In this document: one piece after another, positions 25,977 through 33,622 of the stretch
How the letters are laid out: each line of letters opens with the position of its first letter
Position numbering within the stretch: the first letter of the stretch is position 1
NCBI GenBank assembly: GCA_964632305.1
Contig: CAZWBR010000020.1
Location: forward strand, 5,356-69,355
From: CAZWBR01 sp964632305
GTDB taxonomy: Bacteria; Bacteroidota; Bacteroidia; Bacteroidales; Prolixibacteraceae
Reading direction: 5' to 3'
DNA length: 64,000 nt
Position numbers and translations under genes: made by a program
The notes under the pieces: generated by a model
The model's input: the letters and a program-made list of their open reading frames with translations, nothing else
The model's database searches: none
Told to the model about the DNA's origin: nothing

Positions 25977-26205
25977 AGTTGATTATGTGGTACTACAAAT
26001 ATAAGAAATATAGGCGAGAAAGAGGTGGAAAATATTCGTTGAATCATGAAATGATCCCTCAAACCATGAAGAATTTTTACGGCCAAATATCTTACTGCCC
26101 TGTCCCGGATGGAACCATACCCGATAATATCAAAGAACAATTACAATAATCGCCATTCCGACCTCCATAATCTTTTGATTATCTCCGTCGTTCTGGTTTT
26201 ATTAT

Positions 26206-26233
26206 TAATAGGAATCATTCCATTTTTGTTACC
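26206..26233 (-). promoter_or_regulatory. ECF-type promoter-like site P3 upstream of the sigma gene
   Basis: On the minus strand GGTAACA (26233-26227), 14 bases, CCTATTA (26212-26206), preceded by GGGAAAAAGC. Same boxes and same 14-bp gap as P1 and P2. It reads toward the sigma factor gene, with no clear gene between. Confidence 0.58.
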
Positions 26234-26595
26234 GCTTTTTCCCTGTTTTTTTTGCTTAATCCGGAAAATATTTTTCCGGGAGTTGTTTCTTAAATGGTAA
26301 GTATCAGTTAATGTGGACGGTAAGCGTGTTTGTGGGGTTGATGCAATAATGCCATGTCCTGCCGGGAAACTACCCTGAAAATTGCCATAATGATAATTCA
26401 TATTTTACGGTATTCACCTGATCATTAAATATCAAATAATATCCTTACTGTCCGATAAAATGCAGGAGATTCTTCGTTTCGCTGTCAATGAAAGAGCCCT
26501 ACTCCATTAATCGCCCCTCATTGCGTTTCATCATTTTGGGGAGTTATATTCTATGTTATGGTATAAGAAGAAGTCCTTATTATGAGCATTAAGCC

Positions 26596-26790
26596 GATCA
26601 AAGGGCCGAAGGTCCGATAGGTGAAAGCACAGGCCGAAAGGCCTGTGGAAACGGTCAACGTTAGTACCTCAAAGGCCTGTAAGGCCGGCATGTATTTTAT
26701 CAATATAAAACCATTTCATCAAATTAGGTCAACACATGCCGGTCCTTCAGACCTCCAATTTCCTCTATATCCCCATTTCACAGGGCTTAC
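26596..26790 (+). repeat. Dispersed repeat, copy 2
   Basis: Counterpart of 20124-20318 in the opposite orientation. Together they bracket the peptide-CHAT-sigma locus. The region 25977-27308 otherwise holds only repeats and site P3. Confidence 0.7.
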
Positions 26791-26850
26791 GCCCTGTGCT
26801 GCCACATGTCGACCCTACAGGTCTGGCGTAATAAATCGTTATTCAGATAG

Positions 26851-26883
26851 AGCTTTTCCAAAGTTCCAAACTTTGGAAAAGCT
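26851..26883. repeat. 33-bp REP-like palindrome
   Basis: 15-base arms AGCTTTTCCAAAGTT and AACTTTGGAAAAGCT around CCA. Its reverse complement is identical, 33 of 33 bases, to 54765-54797 inside the transposase gene of the cas operon. Confidence 0.8.
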
Positions 26884-27074
26884 TTACAGATTCTTTGTGT
26901 TAACAATCAGGAAAACAGCCCGGATTTGTGCCTCACAATCTCATCTGAATCAATTTCATCGGTTCGTAGAATTAAAACCATAAACTTTTAGAATGTCCAA
27001 TAAAATTTGTCTTTGAGATTGCTCTTTCCACTTCGCATCTGAATCCAAAAGCACTAATAACTATAAACATTTTA

Positions 27075-27143
27075 GAAAAATTTGATAGTCGTGTCATGAC
27101 CTGGAGTCGCACTCCGACTTACTTTATCACTATTTCTGTGATT
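27075..27143 (+). repeat. Dispersed repeat with GGAGTCGCACTCC core, copy 1
   Basis: About 69 bp closely matching 60192-60260 (shared GATAGTCG, GGAGTCGCACTCCGACTTAC and ATCACTATTTCTGT). It covers the apparent upstream extension of the EamA reading frame, showing that extension is not protein-coding. Confidence 0.65.
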
Positions 27144-27308
27144 AGTCCCGCAATGCTAAATCTCAACCCAAAATCATTAACCGATATTTTATCGGGAAGT
27201 AATCATAAAATATCACCGAAGCAGCCCATCGCGGGCCAAATGAAGAATCTCGGGCAATTTACCGGGCATCCTTATTTTACTTTGATTATTTCGGTATTTT
27301 TAGCCCTG

Positions 27309-28226
27309 ATGAGAAGGGAAATATTAAAAGGCTATATTCTGACTTTGCTCGCAACCGTTGCGTTCAGCAATGTATATGTTTTCAGTAAAGCGGCGCTGAA
27401 CGAAATGTTGTTGCCGGTCTTTCTGTTCTATCTCTTTTCGATCGGTTTCGTGGTGAACCTGGCCGTTTTTATCTATAACGGAAAATTCAGGGCCATTAGC
27501 CAGGCGATCAGGAAGATGTGGTGGGTGTTCCCGACTCTGGGCCTGATTGAGATATTTACCGTTACCACTTTCTATGCCGGGGTAAATGCCATTAAAGAAC
27601 CTGCCGTAACCGGTTTCCTTGGGAATCTTTATCCTCTGTTTACCACCATCCTTGGGGTCATCTTTTTGAAAGAGCGTTTTTCGCCCATCGAAAGTGTGGG
27701 CATCGTCCTGGTCTTTGCCGGAGCTTTGCTTACCGGCTACTCGGGCGATCTGGGGTGGAGCGATTTCTTTATCCCTGGAATCAGTCTGGTGGCGCTGAAT
27801 TGTTTAGGGGCCGCTGTGGCCACCGTGATTGTTCGCTCGAAGGTGGGTAACCTCCCTCCCGAATTACTGAGCCTGAACCGGACGGCCTGGTTAGTGCTTT
27901 ACTCCGCGATTTGGGTCTTAATTGAAGGCCGTTCTTTGAATATCTCCTCCATGGCCCTAACCAATACCGCCATAGCGGCTTTGATGGAACCTGTATTGTC
28001 GATCCTTCTCTTATATAAGGCTTTCCAATATATTGAAGCCTCGCGTGGGACGATTATCCAGTCTTTAAAAGGCCTGATCGTTATTCCGGTGGCCTGGCTC
28101 TATTTCGGAACTTTGCCTTATAACTATCAAATAGTCGGGGGGGTGATTGCGACCGTGGGTGTCATGGTTATGGCCCTGGGGCAACATGCGGTGAGTTATG
28201 TGAGACGAAATCATTTCCAAAGATAA
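27309..28226 (+). CDS. EamA/DMT-family transporter
   Basis: 305 aa from the ATG at 27309 (MRREILKGYILTLLATVAFS). The frame is open back to 27096, but that part lies in a dispersed repeat. The protein has about ten hydrophobic helices in two EamA repeats, with the family pattern GFLGNLYPLFTTILGVIFLKERFSPIESVGIVLVFAGALLTGY and the second copy ALMEPVLSILLLYKAFQYIE. It is an inner-membrane drug/metabolite exporter-type protein; the substrate cannot be read from sequence. It is followed by a hairpin that overlaps its stop codon. Confidence 0.85.
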   Translation: MRREILKGYILTLLATVAFSNVYVFSKAALNEMLLPVFLFYLFSIGFVVNLAVFIYNGKFRAISQAIRKMWWVFPTLGLIEIFTVTTFYAGVNAIKEPAVTGFLGNLYPLFTTILGVIFLKERFSPIESVGIVLVFAGALLTGYSGDLGWSDFFIPGISLVALNCLGAAVATVIVRSKVGNLPPELLSLNRTAWLVLYSAIWVLIEGRSLNISSMALTNTAIAALMEPVLSILLLYKAFQYIEASRGTIIQSLKGLIVIPVAWLYFGTLPYNYQIVGGVIATVGVMVMALGQHAVSYVRRNHFQR

Positions 28227-28263
28227 CTTTCCCAATGTCCGGTTATTTTGGAAAAGTTATCTT
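28220..28263 (+). terminator. Hairpin terminator overlapping the EamA stop codon
   Basis: AAGATAACTTTCC (28220-28232) pairs with GGAAAAGTTATCTT (28250-28263) with one bulged base. It lies between convergent genes. Confidence 0.5.
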
Positions 28264-28271
28264 CATTTCCC

Positions 28272-29615
28272 TTAAATCAGCTTCTTTCTTATACAAAAAT
28301 CGCGGATTATCGAATCCAGTTTTGGTTGCCCGATCTCTTCCAGCTCGTAGGATACCCTGACCGTTGGTTTATTGATGCGGATCACCCTTCCCAAATCGAT
28401 GGGGGTTCCGATAATCACCGCGTCACAATCGATGTGATTGATGGTCATCTCCAGATCGTGAACCTGTTGTGCCCCGTAGCCCATGGCCGGTAACACCGAA
28501 CCTATTTCGGGATAAATCGTGAAGGTCTCGCCGATCTTCCCGACCACGAAAGGTCGCGGATCGATAATTTCGGCCGCGCCAAACTTACGGGCTGCCACCA
28601 CTCCTGCGCCGATCTTCATCTCACCATGGGTGAGGGTAGGACCGTCCTCCACGATCAGGACCCGTTTCCCCCGGATTAGTTCCGAATCCGAAGCCGTGAC
28701 CGGAGAGGCGGCATCGACCACCATCGCCCGGGGATTAAGTTTCCCGATGTTTCGCCTGACCAGTTCCACACTGTCGGGATCGGCCGAATCGATCTTGTTA
28801 ATCACGATCACGTCGGCCATCCGGATATTTACTTCGCCGGGATAGTAGGTCATCTCGGCCCCGGCCCTCAGCGGATCGGCAATGGTAATAGCCAGATCGG
28901 AATGGTAGAACGGAAAATCGTTATTCCCGCCATCCCAGACGATCACGTCGCAACTGTTGGGATCACTTTCGGCGGCCCTGAGAATAGCCTCATAATCGAC
29001 CCCGGCATAGATCACGTTACCCCGCACCACGTGAGGTTCGTACTCCTCCATCTCTTCAATGGTGCAGCGGTGAAGCTCCAGATCTTTGATCGTGGCAAAA
29101 CGTTGAACCTTTTGGGCATTCAGATCGCCGTAGGGCATGGGGTGACGGATGGCAATTACTTTTAACCCCAGCTTCATCAGTATTTCGATGACCTTACGCG
29201 ATGTCTGGCTTTTCCCGGCCCCGGTCCGTACGGCGCAGACCGAGATGACCGGTTTGGTGCTCTTCAGCATCGTCTCCGCCGGACCGGGCAACAGGAACGA
29301 AGCTCCGGCAGCATTCACCTCCGCCCCGAGGTTCATCACCTTCTGGTAAGAGGTGTCGCTGTAGGAGAAGATGCAGTCCTGAACCCCCTCTGCCTTAATC
29401 AGGGACGATAATTCTTTCTGCGCGTAGATAGGGATCCCATCCGGATAGAGATCGGCCCCGGCCAATTCGGACGGATACCTGCGCCCGTCGATATCAGGGA
29501 TCTGGTTGGCCGTAAAAGCGATGACCTGAAACTGCTGTTTCCCCCGGAACAGGGTATTGAAGTTATGGAAATCACGGCCTGCAGCGCCAATGATAATAAC
29601 CTTTCTTCGGTCCAT
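28272..29615 (-). CDS. Cyclic 2,3-diphosphoglycerate synthetase-like P-loop protein
   Basis: 447 aa. A Rossmann-like N-terminus (KVIIIGAAGRDFHNFNTLFR) is followed by a P-loop ISVCAVRTGAGKSQTSRKV (about 150-168) and by VIVWDGGNNDFPF and ADVIVINKIDSAD, which resemble the GTPase-type core of the cyclic 2,3-diphosphoglycerate synthetase family. In methanogens that enzyme makes an intracellular anionic solute; in bacteria the role of this family is unclear. Length and motif order fit a full-length member. It has its own promoter and is divergent from the ACP phosphodiesterase-like gene. Confidence 0.82.
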   Translation of the reverse strand: MDRRKVIIIGAAGRDFHNFNTLFRGKQQFQVIAFTANQIPDIDGRRYPSELAGADLYPDGIPIYAQKELSSLIKAEGVQDCIFSYSDTSYQKVMNLGAEVNAAGASFLLPGPAETMLKSTKPVISVCAVRTGAGKSQTSRKVIEILMKLGLKVIAIRHPMPYGDLNAQKVQRFATIKDLELHRCTIEEMEEYEPHVVRGNVIYAGVDYEAILRAAESDPNSCDVIVWDGGNNDFPFYHSDLAITIADPLRAGAEMTYYPGEVNIRMADVIVINKIDSADPDSVELVRRNIGKLNPRAMVVDAASPVTASDSELIRGKRVLIVEDGPTLTHGEMKIGAGVVAARKFGAAEIIDPRPFVVGKIGETFTIYPEIGSVLPAMGYGAQQVHDLEMTINHIDCDAVIIGTPIDLGRVIRINKPTVRVSYELEEIGQPKLDSIIRDFCIRKKLI

Positions 29616-29652
29616 ACGTATTAATTTAAGTTAGTTGACATGGTATAATATA

Positions 29653-29681
29653 CAAAATTATTTTTGAAATAAAACTGACAA
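29653..29681 (-). promoter_or_regulatory. Promoter of the cPGS-like gene
   Basis: On the minus strand TTG (29681-29679), 18 bases, TAATTTTG (29660-29653), 38 bp upstream of the start codon. It overlaps the divergent promoter at 29664-29696. Confidence 0.55.
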
Positions 29682-29696
29682 AATAGATTAGTTTTG
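29664..29696 (+). promoter_or_regulatory. Promoter of the ACP phosphodiesterase-like gene
   Basis: TTG (29664-29666), 22 bases, TAGTTTTG (29689-29696). The spacing is slightly long. It overlaps the opposite promoter, so the two genes may compete for polymerase. Confidence 0.45.
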
Positions 29697-29784
29697 AGCC
29701 GATAAACAGGTGATCCGTTTAGGTTTAAACCTGAATATTCCTGTTGTTAAGAATGAAGTAGTATTTGATGAGTTTTACGATCTG

Positions 29785-30408
29785 ATGAATTATCTCGCGC
29801 ACATCTATCTCTCCGGCGAATCGGAACAAATCCAGTTGGGTAATTTCATTGGGGATTACGTGAAAGGAAACCGGTATGCCGATTATCCGGATGGAATACG
29901 ACAAGGCATTCTCCTTCATCGGCACATTGATCATTTTACCGACCATCACCCCGTCGTGCAGGATTGTAACTCTTTATTGAGGAGTGGTTACGGGAAACAT
30001 GCCGGGATTGTTACCGATATCTTTTTTGACCATTTCCTGGCTTCAAAGTGGAGCGATTATTCCAACGATCAGTTACTCTCTTTTACCCGGCGGTTTCATG
30101 CCGTATTGCTTCATCATTTTACCCTTCTCCCCACGAGGGTGAAATTGTTTCTGCCGTTTATGATCCAGCACAAACGGCTCTATTCCTATGCTGAACTTTC
30201 GGGGATCGAACGGTCGCTGCTGATCATGGGGCAACGCACCTCCCTGCCTGAGAATTCTGCCTATGCCATCGATCTCCTGAAAAGGGAATACGCTTTCTTA
30301 TCATCGGCTTTCGGAGAGTTCTTTTCCGAATTGATAGAGTATGTCGAGGCTGAAGGCGGTTATCGGATTAGCCGCCCCCATTCGAATCATCGGGACGGAG
30401 ATTTATAA
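29785..30408 (+). CDS. Acyl carrier protein phosphodiesterase-like protein
   Basis: 207 aa from the ATG at 29785, the typical start (MNYLAHIYLSGES); the frame is open upstream to 29710 without need. Family motifs: GNFIGDYVKG, then GILLHRHIDHFTDHHPVV, a His/Asp-rich metal-binding motif of the HD-like AcpH fold, and IVTDIFFDHFLASKW. AcpH removes the 4'-phosphopantetheine group from holo-acyl carrier protein. Members in Bacteroidota are usually of this length. Confidence 0.85.
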   Translation: MNYLAHIYLSGESEQIQLGNFIGDYVKGNRYADYPDGIRQGILLHRHIDHFTDHHPVVQDCNSLLRSGYGKHAGIVTDIFFDHFLASKWSDYSNDQLLSFTRRFHAVLLHHFTLLPTRVKLFLPFMIQHKRLYSYAELSGIERSLLIMGQRTSLPENSAYAIDLLKREYAFLSSAFGEFFSELIEYVEAEGGYRISRPHSNHRDGDL

Positions 30409-30470
30409 AACGTAAAACAACCTTCTTTACCCTTCAGGTTAAATCCCTGATCTGCCCGTACCAACACCTT

Positions 30471-30564
30471 CCTATGAACATGGTTTCTCTTACATTTCTC
30501 TAAGGTTTCTGTAACCGAGCATACAGGAACCTTGGAGGAACCTAAGAGAAACCATAGAGATACC
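30471..30564. repeat. Dispersed imperfect palindrome, copy 2
   Basis: GGTTTCTCTTACATTTCTCT against AGAGAAACCATAGAGATACC gives a long imperfect hairpin. Shares AGGAACCT and GGAGGAACCTAAGAG words with 7345-7434. No gene in 30409-30657. Confidence 0.5.
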
Positions 30565-30657
30565 CCGACGCAAACCCGGTGTTGAAGCGAAGATGGTTTG
30601 GGTATTATCAGATTTCACGGGCCGGACGGAACCGATTTGCCGGCACCTGAAAAGAGG

Positions 30658-31932
30658 CTATTCCTGGAAGAAAAACTTCTCTTCGCCAAAGGCTGGTTTC
30701 AGGTCGGAGATCCAGATCGCATCGGGGTTGTAACGGGCGAAGAAGGGGCGGTTGGTCCAGTCGGGATTTCGGCCCTGGATCATATTGAGCACGAAGACCT
30801 TTTCGCCGTATATTTCAGTGATGCCGATAATGCGAACCTTGCCCGGTTCGCACGACATGCTTGGGCCGCGGACGGTCCGGCAAATACCGCTGACCTGCAT
30901 GTAAGCCTCGCGGAAGATATGCCATGCCTTCTCCAGTTTAATTGCGAAGTAATCCTGGGCTCCGGTATCCCTCGCGATAAACATATAGTAAGGGATGATC
31001 CGCATATTGACCTGGAGGCGCCACATTTGTGCCCATACATTTGGGTCATCGTTGATATTACGCAGCAGGGGCGACTGTGAACGGATTTGTGCCCCAACGG
31101 ACAAGAGGTTGGCCACGGCTTCCCGCACTGCTTCGGTTTTCAGTGCGTTGGGATGATTGAAATGGGCCATGATGCTGAGGTTGATCCCTTTGGAGGTCAC
31201 TTTTTTAAAGAGGGCGAGCAGTTCGGGAGCGTCGGGGTCAGAGGTGAAGCGATAGGGCCAGTAAGTCAGGGCTTTGGTGCCTATGCGAATGGTTTGAATG
31301 TTTTTCAGTCCGGCATCCAGGATGGTGTTGATGTACATCTCGAAATGGTGGGTTTTCATTACCGCCGGATCGCCTCCTGTGATGAGAATATCGGTGATTT
31401 CGGGGTGTTCCCTGAGGTAGTCGATCATGAGTCCCGTTTCTTTCAGGGCGAATTTCAGGTCGTGGAGGGTGAATTGGGGCCAGCGAAAACAGAAGGTACA
31501 AAAGGCATGGCAGGTTTGGCCCTGGTTGGGGAAGAAGAGCAGTGTCTCCCGGTATTTGTGCTGCAAACCCTTAAGTTTTAATCCGCATAATTCAGGAACA
31601 TTGGCTTCCTGGTTGGCCGGGTTAGGATTAAGTTCCCGTCGGATATGGTCGACCACCACCTTTAATTCATTAGGGTTAGCTCCGTTTTTCAGCAAGCCGG
31701 CTACCTGGTTGAAATATTCTGTTTTCAGCATTCCTTTTTGGGGAAAGGTGAGGATAAAAAAGGGATCCTTTTCAAAATTGGTCCAGTCAATTAATTGGTC
31801 TATTACGTAATTACTGACCTTGAAGGGAAGGACGTGGCCTACCACTTCGATGTCGAATTTTTGTTCTTCCGTCAGGTAATCCATTTGGGGAATGGTTCGG
31901 AAATTGGATAATGTAAATGCTTGATACTTCAT
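30658..31932 (-). CDS. Radical SAM protein of the lysine 2,3-aminomutase family
   Basis: 424 aa. The [4Fe-4S] motif is CHAFCTFCF (Cys-x3-Cys-x2-Cys, about residues 141-148), followed by ILITGGDPAVMK (the GGDP motif that binds SAM in KamA proteins) and QSPLLRNIND (about 285-294). The length and motifs fit KamA-like aminomutases or their PLP-containing relatives. The exact substrate (lysine, glutamate or another amino acid) cannot be assigned; no lysine-fermentation genes and no EF-P modification gene lie nearby. The gene stands alone. Confidence 0.82.
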   Translation of the reverse strand: MKYQAFTLSNFRTIPQMDYLTEEQKFDIEVVGHVLPFKVSNYVIDQLIDWTNFEKDPFFILTFPQKGMLKTEYFNQVAGLLKNGANPNELKVVVDHIRRELNPNPANQEANVPELCGLKLKGLQHKYRETLLFFPNQGQTCHAFCTFCFRWPQFTLHDLKFALKETGLMIDYLREHPEITDILITGGDPAVMKTHHFEMYINTILDAGLKNIQTIRIGTKALTYWPYRFTSDPDAPELLALFKKVTSKGINLSIMAHFNHPNALKTEAVREAVANLLSVGAQIRSQSPLLRNINDDPNVWAQMWRLQVNMRIIPYYMFIARDTGAQDYFAIKLEKAWHIFREAYMQVSGICRTVRGPSMSCEPGKVRIIGITEIYGEKVFVLNMIQGRNPDWTNRPFFARYNPDAIWISDLKPAFGEEKFFFQE

Positions 31933-32197
31933 GCAATAATAATTTTTGGCCCAATGGCGGGCGGATTTTGAAATGGCATTTGAAAAACAAGGATCCTGTA
32001 AGGTGCAGGATATTAGCCATTTGTAACTAAAACTAACCTTTGCATGTAAATATAGTGATTTTGAACCCCTTCACCAAAAGTTCAGACCGAAAAATCAGTT
32101 CGGAATCAAATATGTCACCACTTCCGGCCAATGTTGATTGGTGGATAGTGGTTTGATATTTAATCCTTTAAATGGAATATTTGTGCTGATCTTATTG

Positions 32198-33622
32198 TTA
32201 CCTCAGATTTTCCGACCGGCTGGCATCCAGACGGAGGAAGATAAAGAGAAGGATGGTAAAGGCCCATAACGAAGAGCCACCATAGCTGAAGAAGGGGAGG
32301 GGGATCCCGATTACGGGGGCCAGCCCTATGGTCATCGAGATATTGACCGCGAAGTGGAAGAAGAGGATCCCGGCTACTCCGTAACCATAAACCCGGCTGA
32401 AGGTCGATCGTTGCCGTTCGGCCAGACTGATCAGGCGGATCAATAACCCCAGGAAAAGAAGGACCACGACCGTGGTTCCGACGAAGCCCCACTCTTCGCC
32501 AACGGTACAGAAAATAAAGTCGGTACTCTGTTCGGGAACGAAATTATACTTGGTTTGGGTTCCTTTCAGGAAACCTTTTCCCAGCAAGCCACCCGAGCCA
32601 ATGGCGATTTTCGATTGGTTGACATTATACCCGGCTCCCAGAGGGTCAGAACTGATTCCCAGCAGCTCATCGATACGCTCGCGTTGGTGCGATTCCAGTA
32701 TGTTGGAATAGAAATAGTTGACCGACATGGTGATCCCGATGGAGAAGATGAAAAACAGGATAATCATCAATACCTGCCGGATATGGTTTTTTAGACCGTA
32801 GATGATGAAAATCAATGAGGTGATCACGGTAACGATCAGCAACAGATGAAAATTGGAGGCGCCCATGCTGAAGAGATGGTTGGCTCCCCAGAGTAATCCG
32901 TATAATACCCCGACAATCAAAGATCCGCGGATTGCTTCTCTGCTGCTTTGACGCAGCACTCCAAATGCCAGGACCGATACGGCAACAAGGAACAACAGGA
33001 TTTTAAAGGGATCCCAGACCAGGGCCAAAACAAAGAGTACGGCTGCTGCAAACCCCCAGAAAAGCACCATTCCGGTTAATCCTTCGCGGTAGAAGATCAG
33101 GATAAAGACTGAATAGACCAGGGCGGAACCGGTATCGTTCTGGAATATAATCAGTATGGCAGGAAAAGCAATCAGGGCTCCCAGGACAAGAAAAGACCTG
33201 GGTTCATTCATCTTGAAGTTAAACTGGCTAATGTATTTGGCTATCGCCAGGTTGGTGGCAAATTTACCCAACTCGGCGGGCTGCAAGGCCACACTCCCGA
33301 CTTCGAACCAGGCGCGGGCCCCGTTGACCTCTTTCCCCAGGAAGAGGACCAGGATCAGTAACAGGATGGTTAATCCGTAAAAATGGAAGGCAAAAGCAAC
33401 AAAGAATTTACTGTCGACCAGCAGGACCGCGACGGCTAAAAATAACCCGGCAATCAGAAAGATCATCTGTTTCCCGTAGCGTTGCGTAAGGTCAAAAATA
33501 CTTTGATGCTCCTCGTCGAAAACCGCGGCATAGATGTTGATCCATCCCATAAAGATCATCACCAGATAAATGGCTACGGTGATCCAATCCAGGTTCAGTA
33601 ATATGTTATCCCTGCTTTTCAA
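32198..33622 (-). CDS. rodA: Rod-shape-determining protein RodA (peptidoglycan glycosyltransferase)
   Basis: 474 aa, SEDS family. About ten transmembrane helices, a long periplasmic loop, and conserved stretches GKEVNGARAWFEVGSVALQPAELGKFA, QNDTGSALVY (near the catalytic Asp of SEDS glycosyltransferases), AIGSGGLLGKGFLKGTQT, FVPEQSTDFIFCTVGEEWGF and GLAPVIGIPLPFFSYGGSS. It polymerises lipid II during side-wall growth together with the class B PBP encoded just upstream. Its start overlaps the stop of mrdA by 4 bp, so the two are translationally coupled. Last gene of the mre operon. Confidence 0.95.
   Translation of the reverse strand: MKSRDNILLNLDWITVAIYLVMIFMGWINIYAAVFDEEHQSIFDLTQRYGKQMIFLIAGLFLAVAVLLVDSKFFVAFAFHFYGLTILLLILVLFLGKEVNGARAWFEVGSVALQPAELGKFATNLAIAKYISQFNFKMNEPRSFLVLGALIAFPAILIIFQNDTGSALVYSVFILIFYREGLTGMVLFWGFAAAVLFVLALVWDPFKILLFLVAVSVLAFGVLRQSSREAIRGSLIVGVLYGLLWGANHLFSMGASNFHLLLIVTVITSLIFIIYGLKNHIRQVLMIILFFIFSIGITMSVNYFYSNILESHQRERIDELLGISSDPLGAGYNVNQSKIAIGSGGLLGKGFLKGTQTKYNFVPEQSTDFIFCTVGEEWGFVGTTVVVLLFLGLLIRLISLAERQRSTFSRVYGYGVAGILFFHFAVNISMTIGLAPVIGIPLPFFSYGGSSLWAFTILLFIFLRLDASRSENLR

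Noticed and set aside
27096..27308. N-terminal extension of the EamA transporter
   Set aside because: The DNA is a dispersed repeat also found at 60192-60260, and the family start MRREILKG at 27309 fits better.
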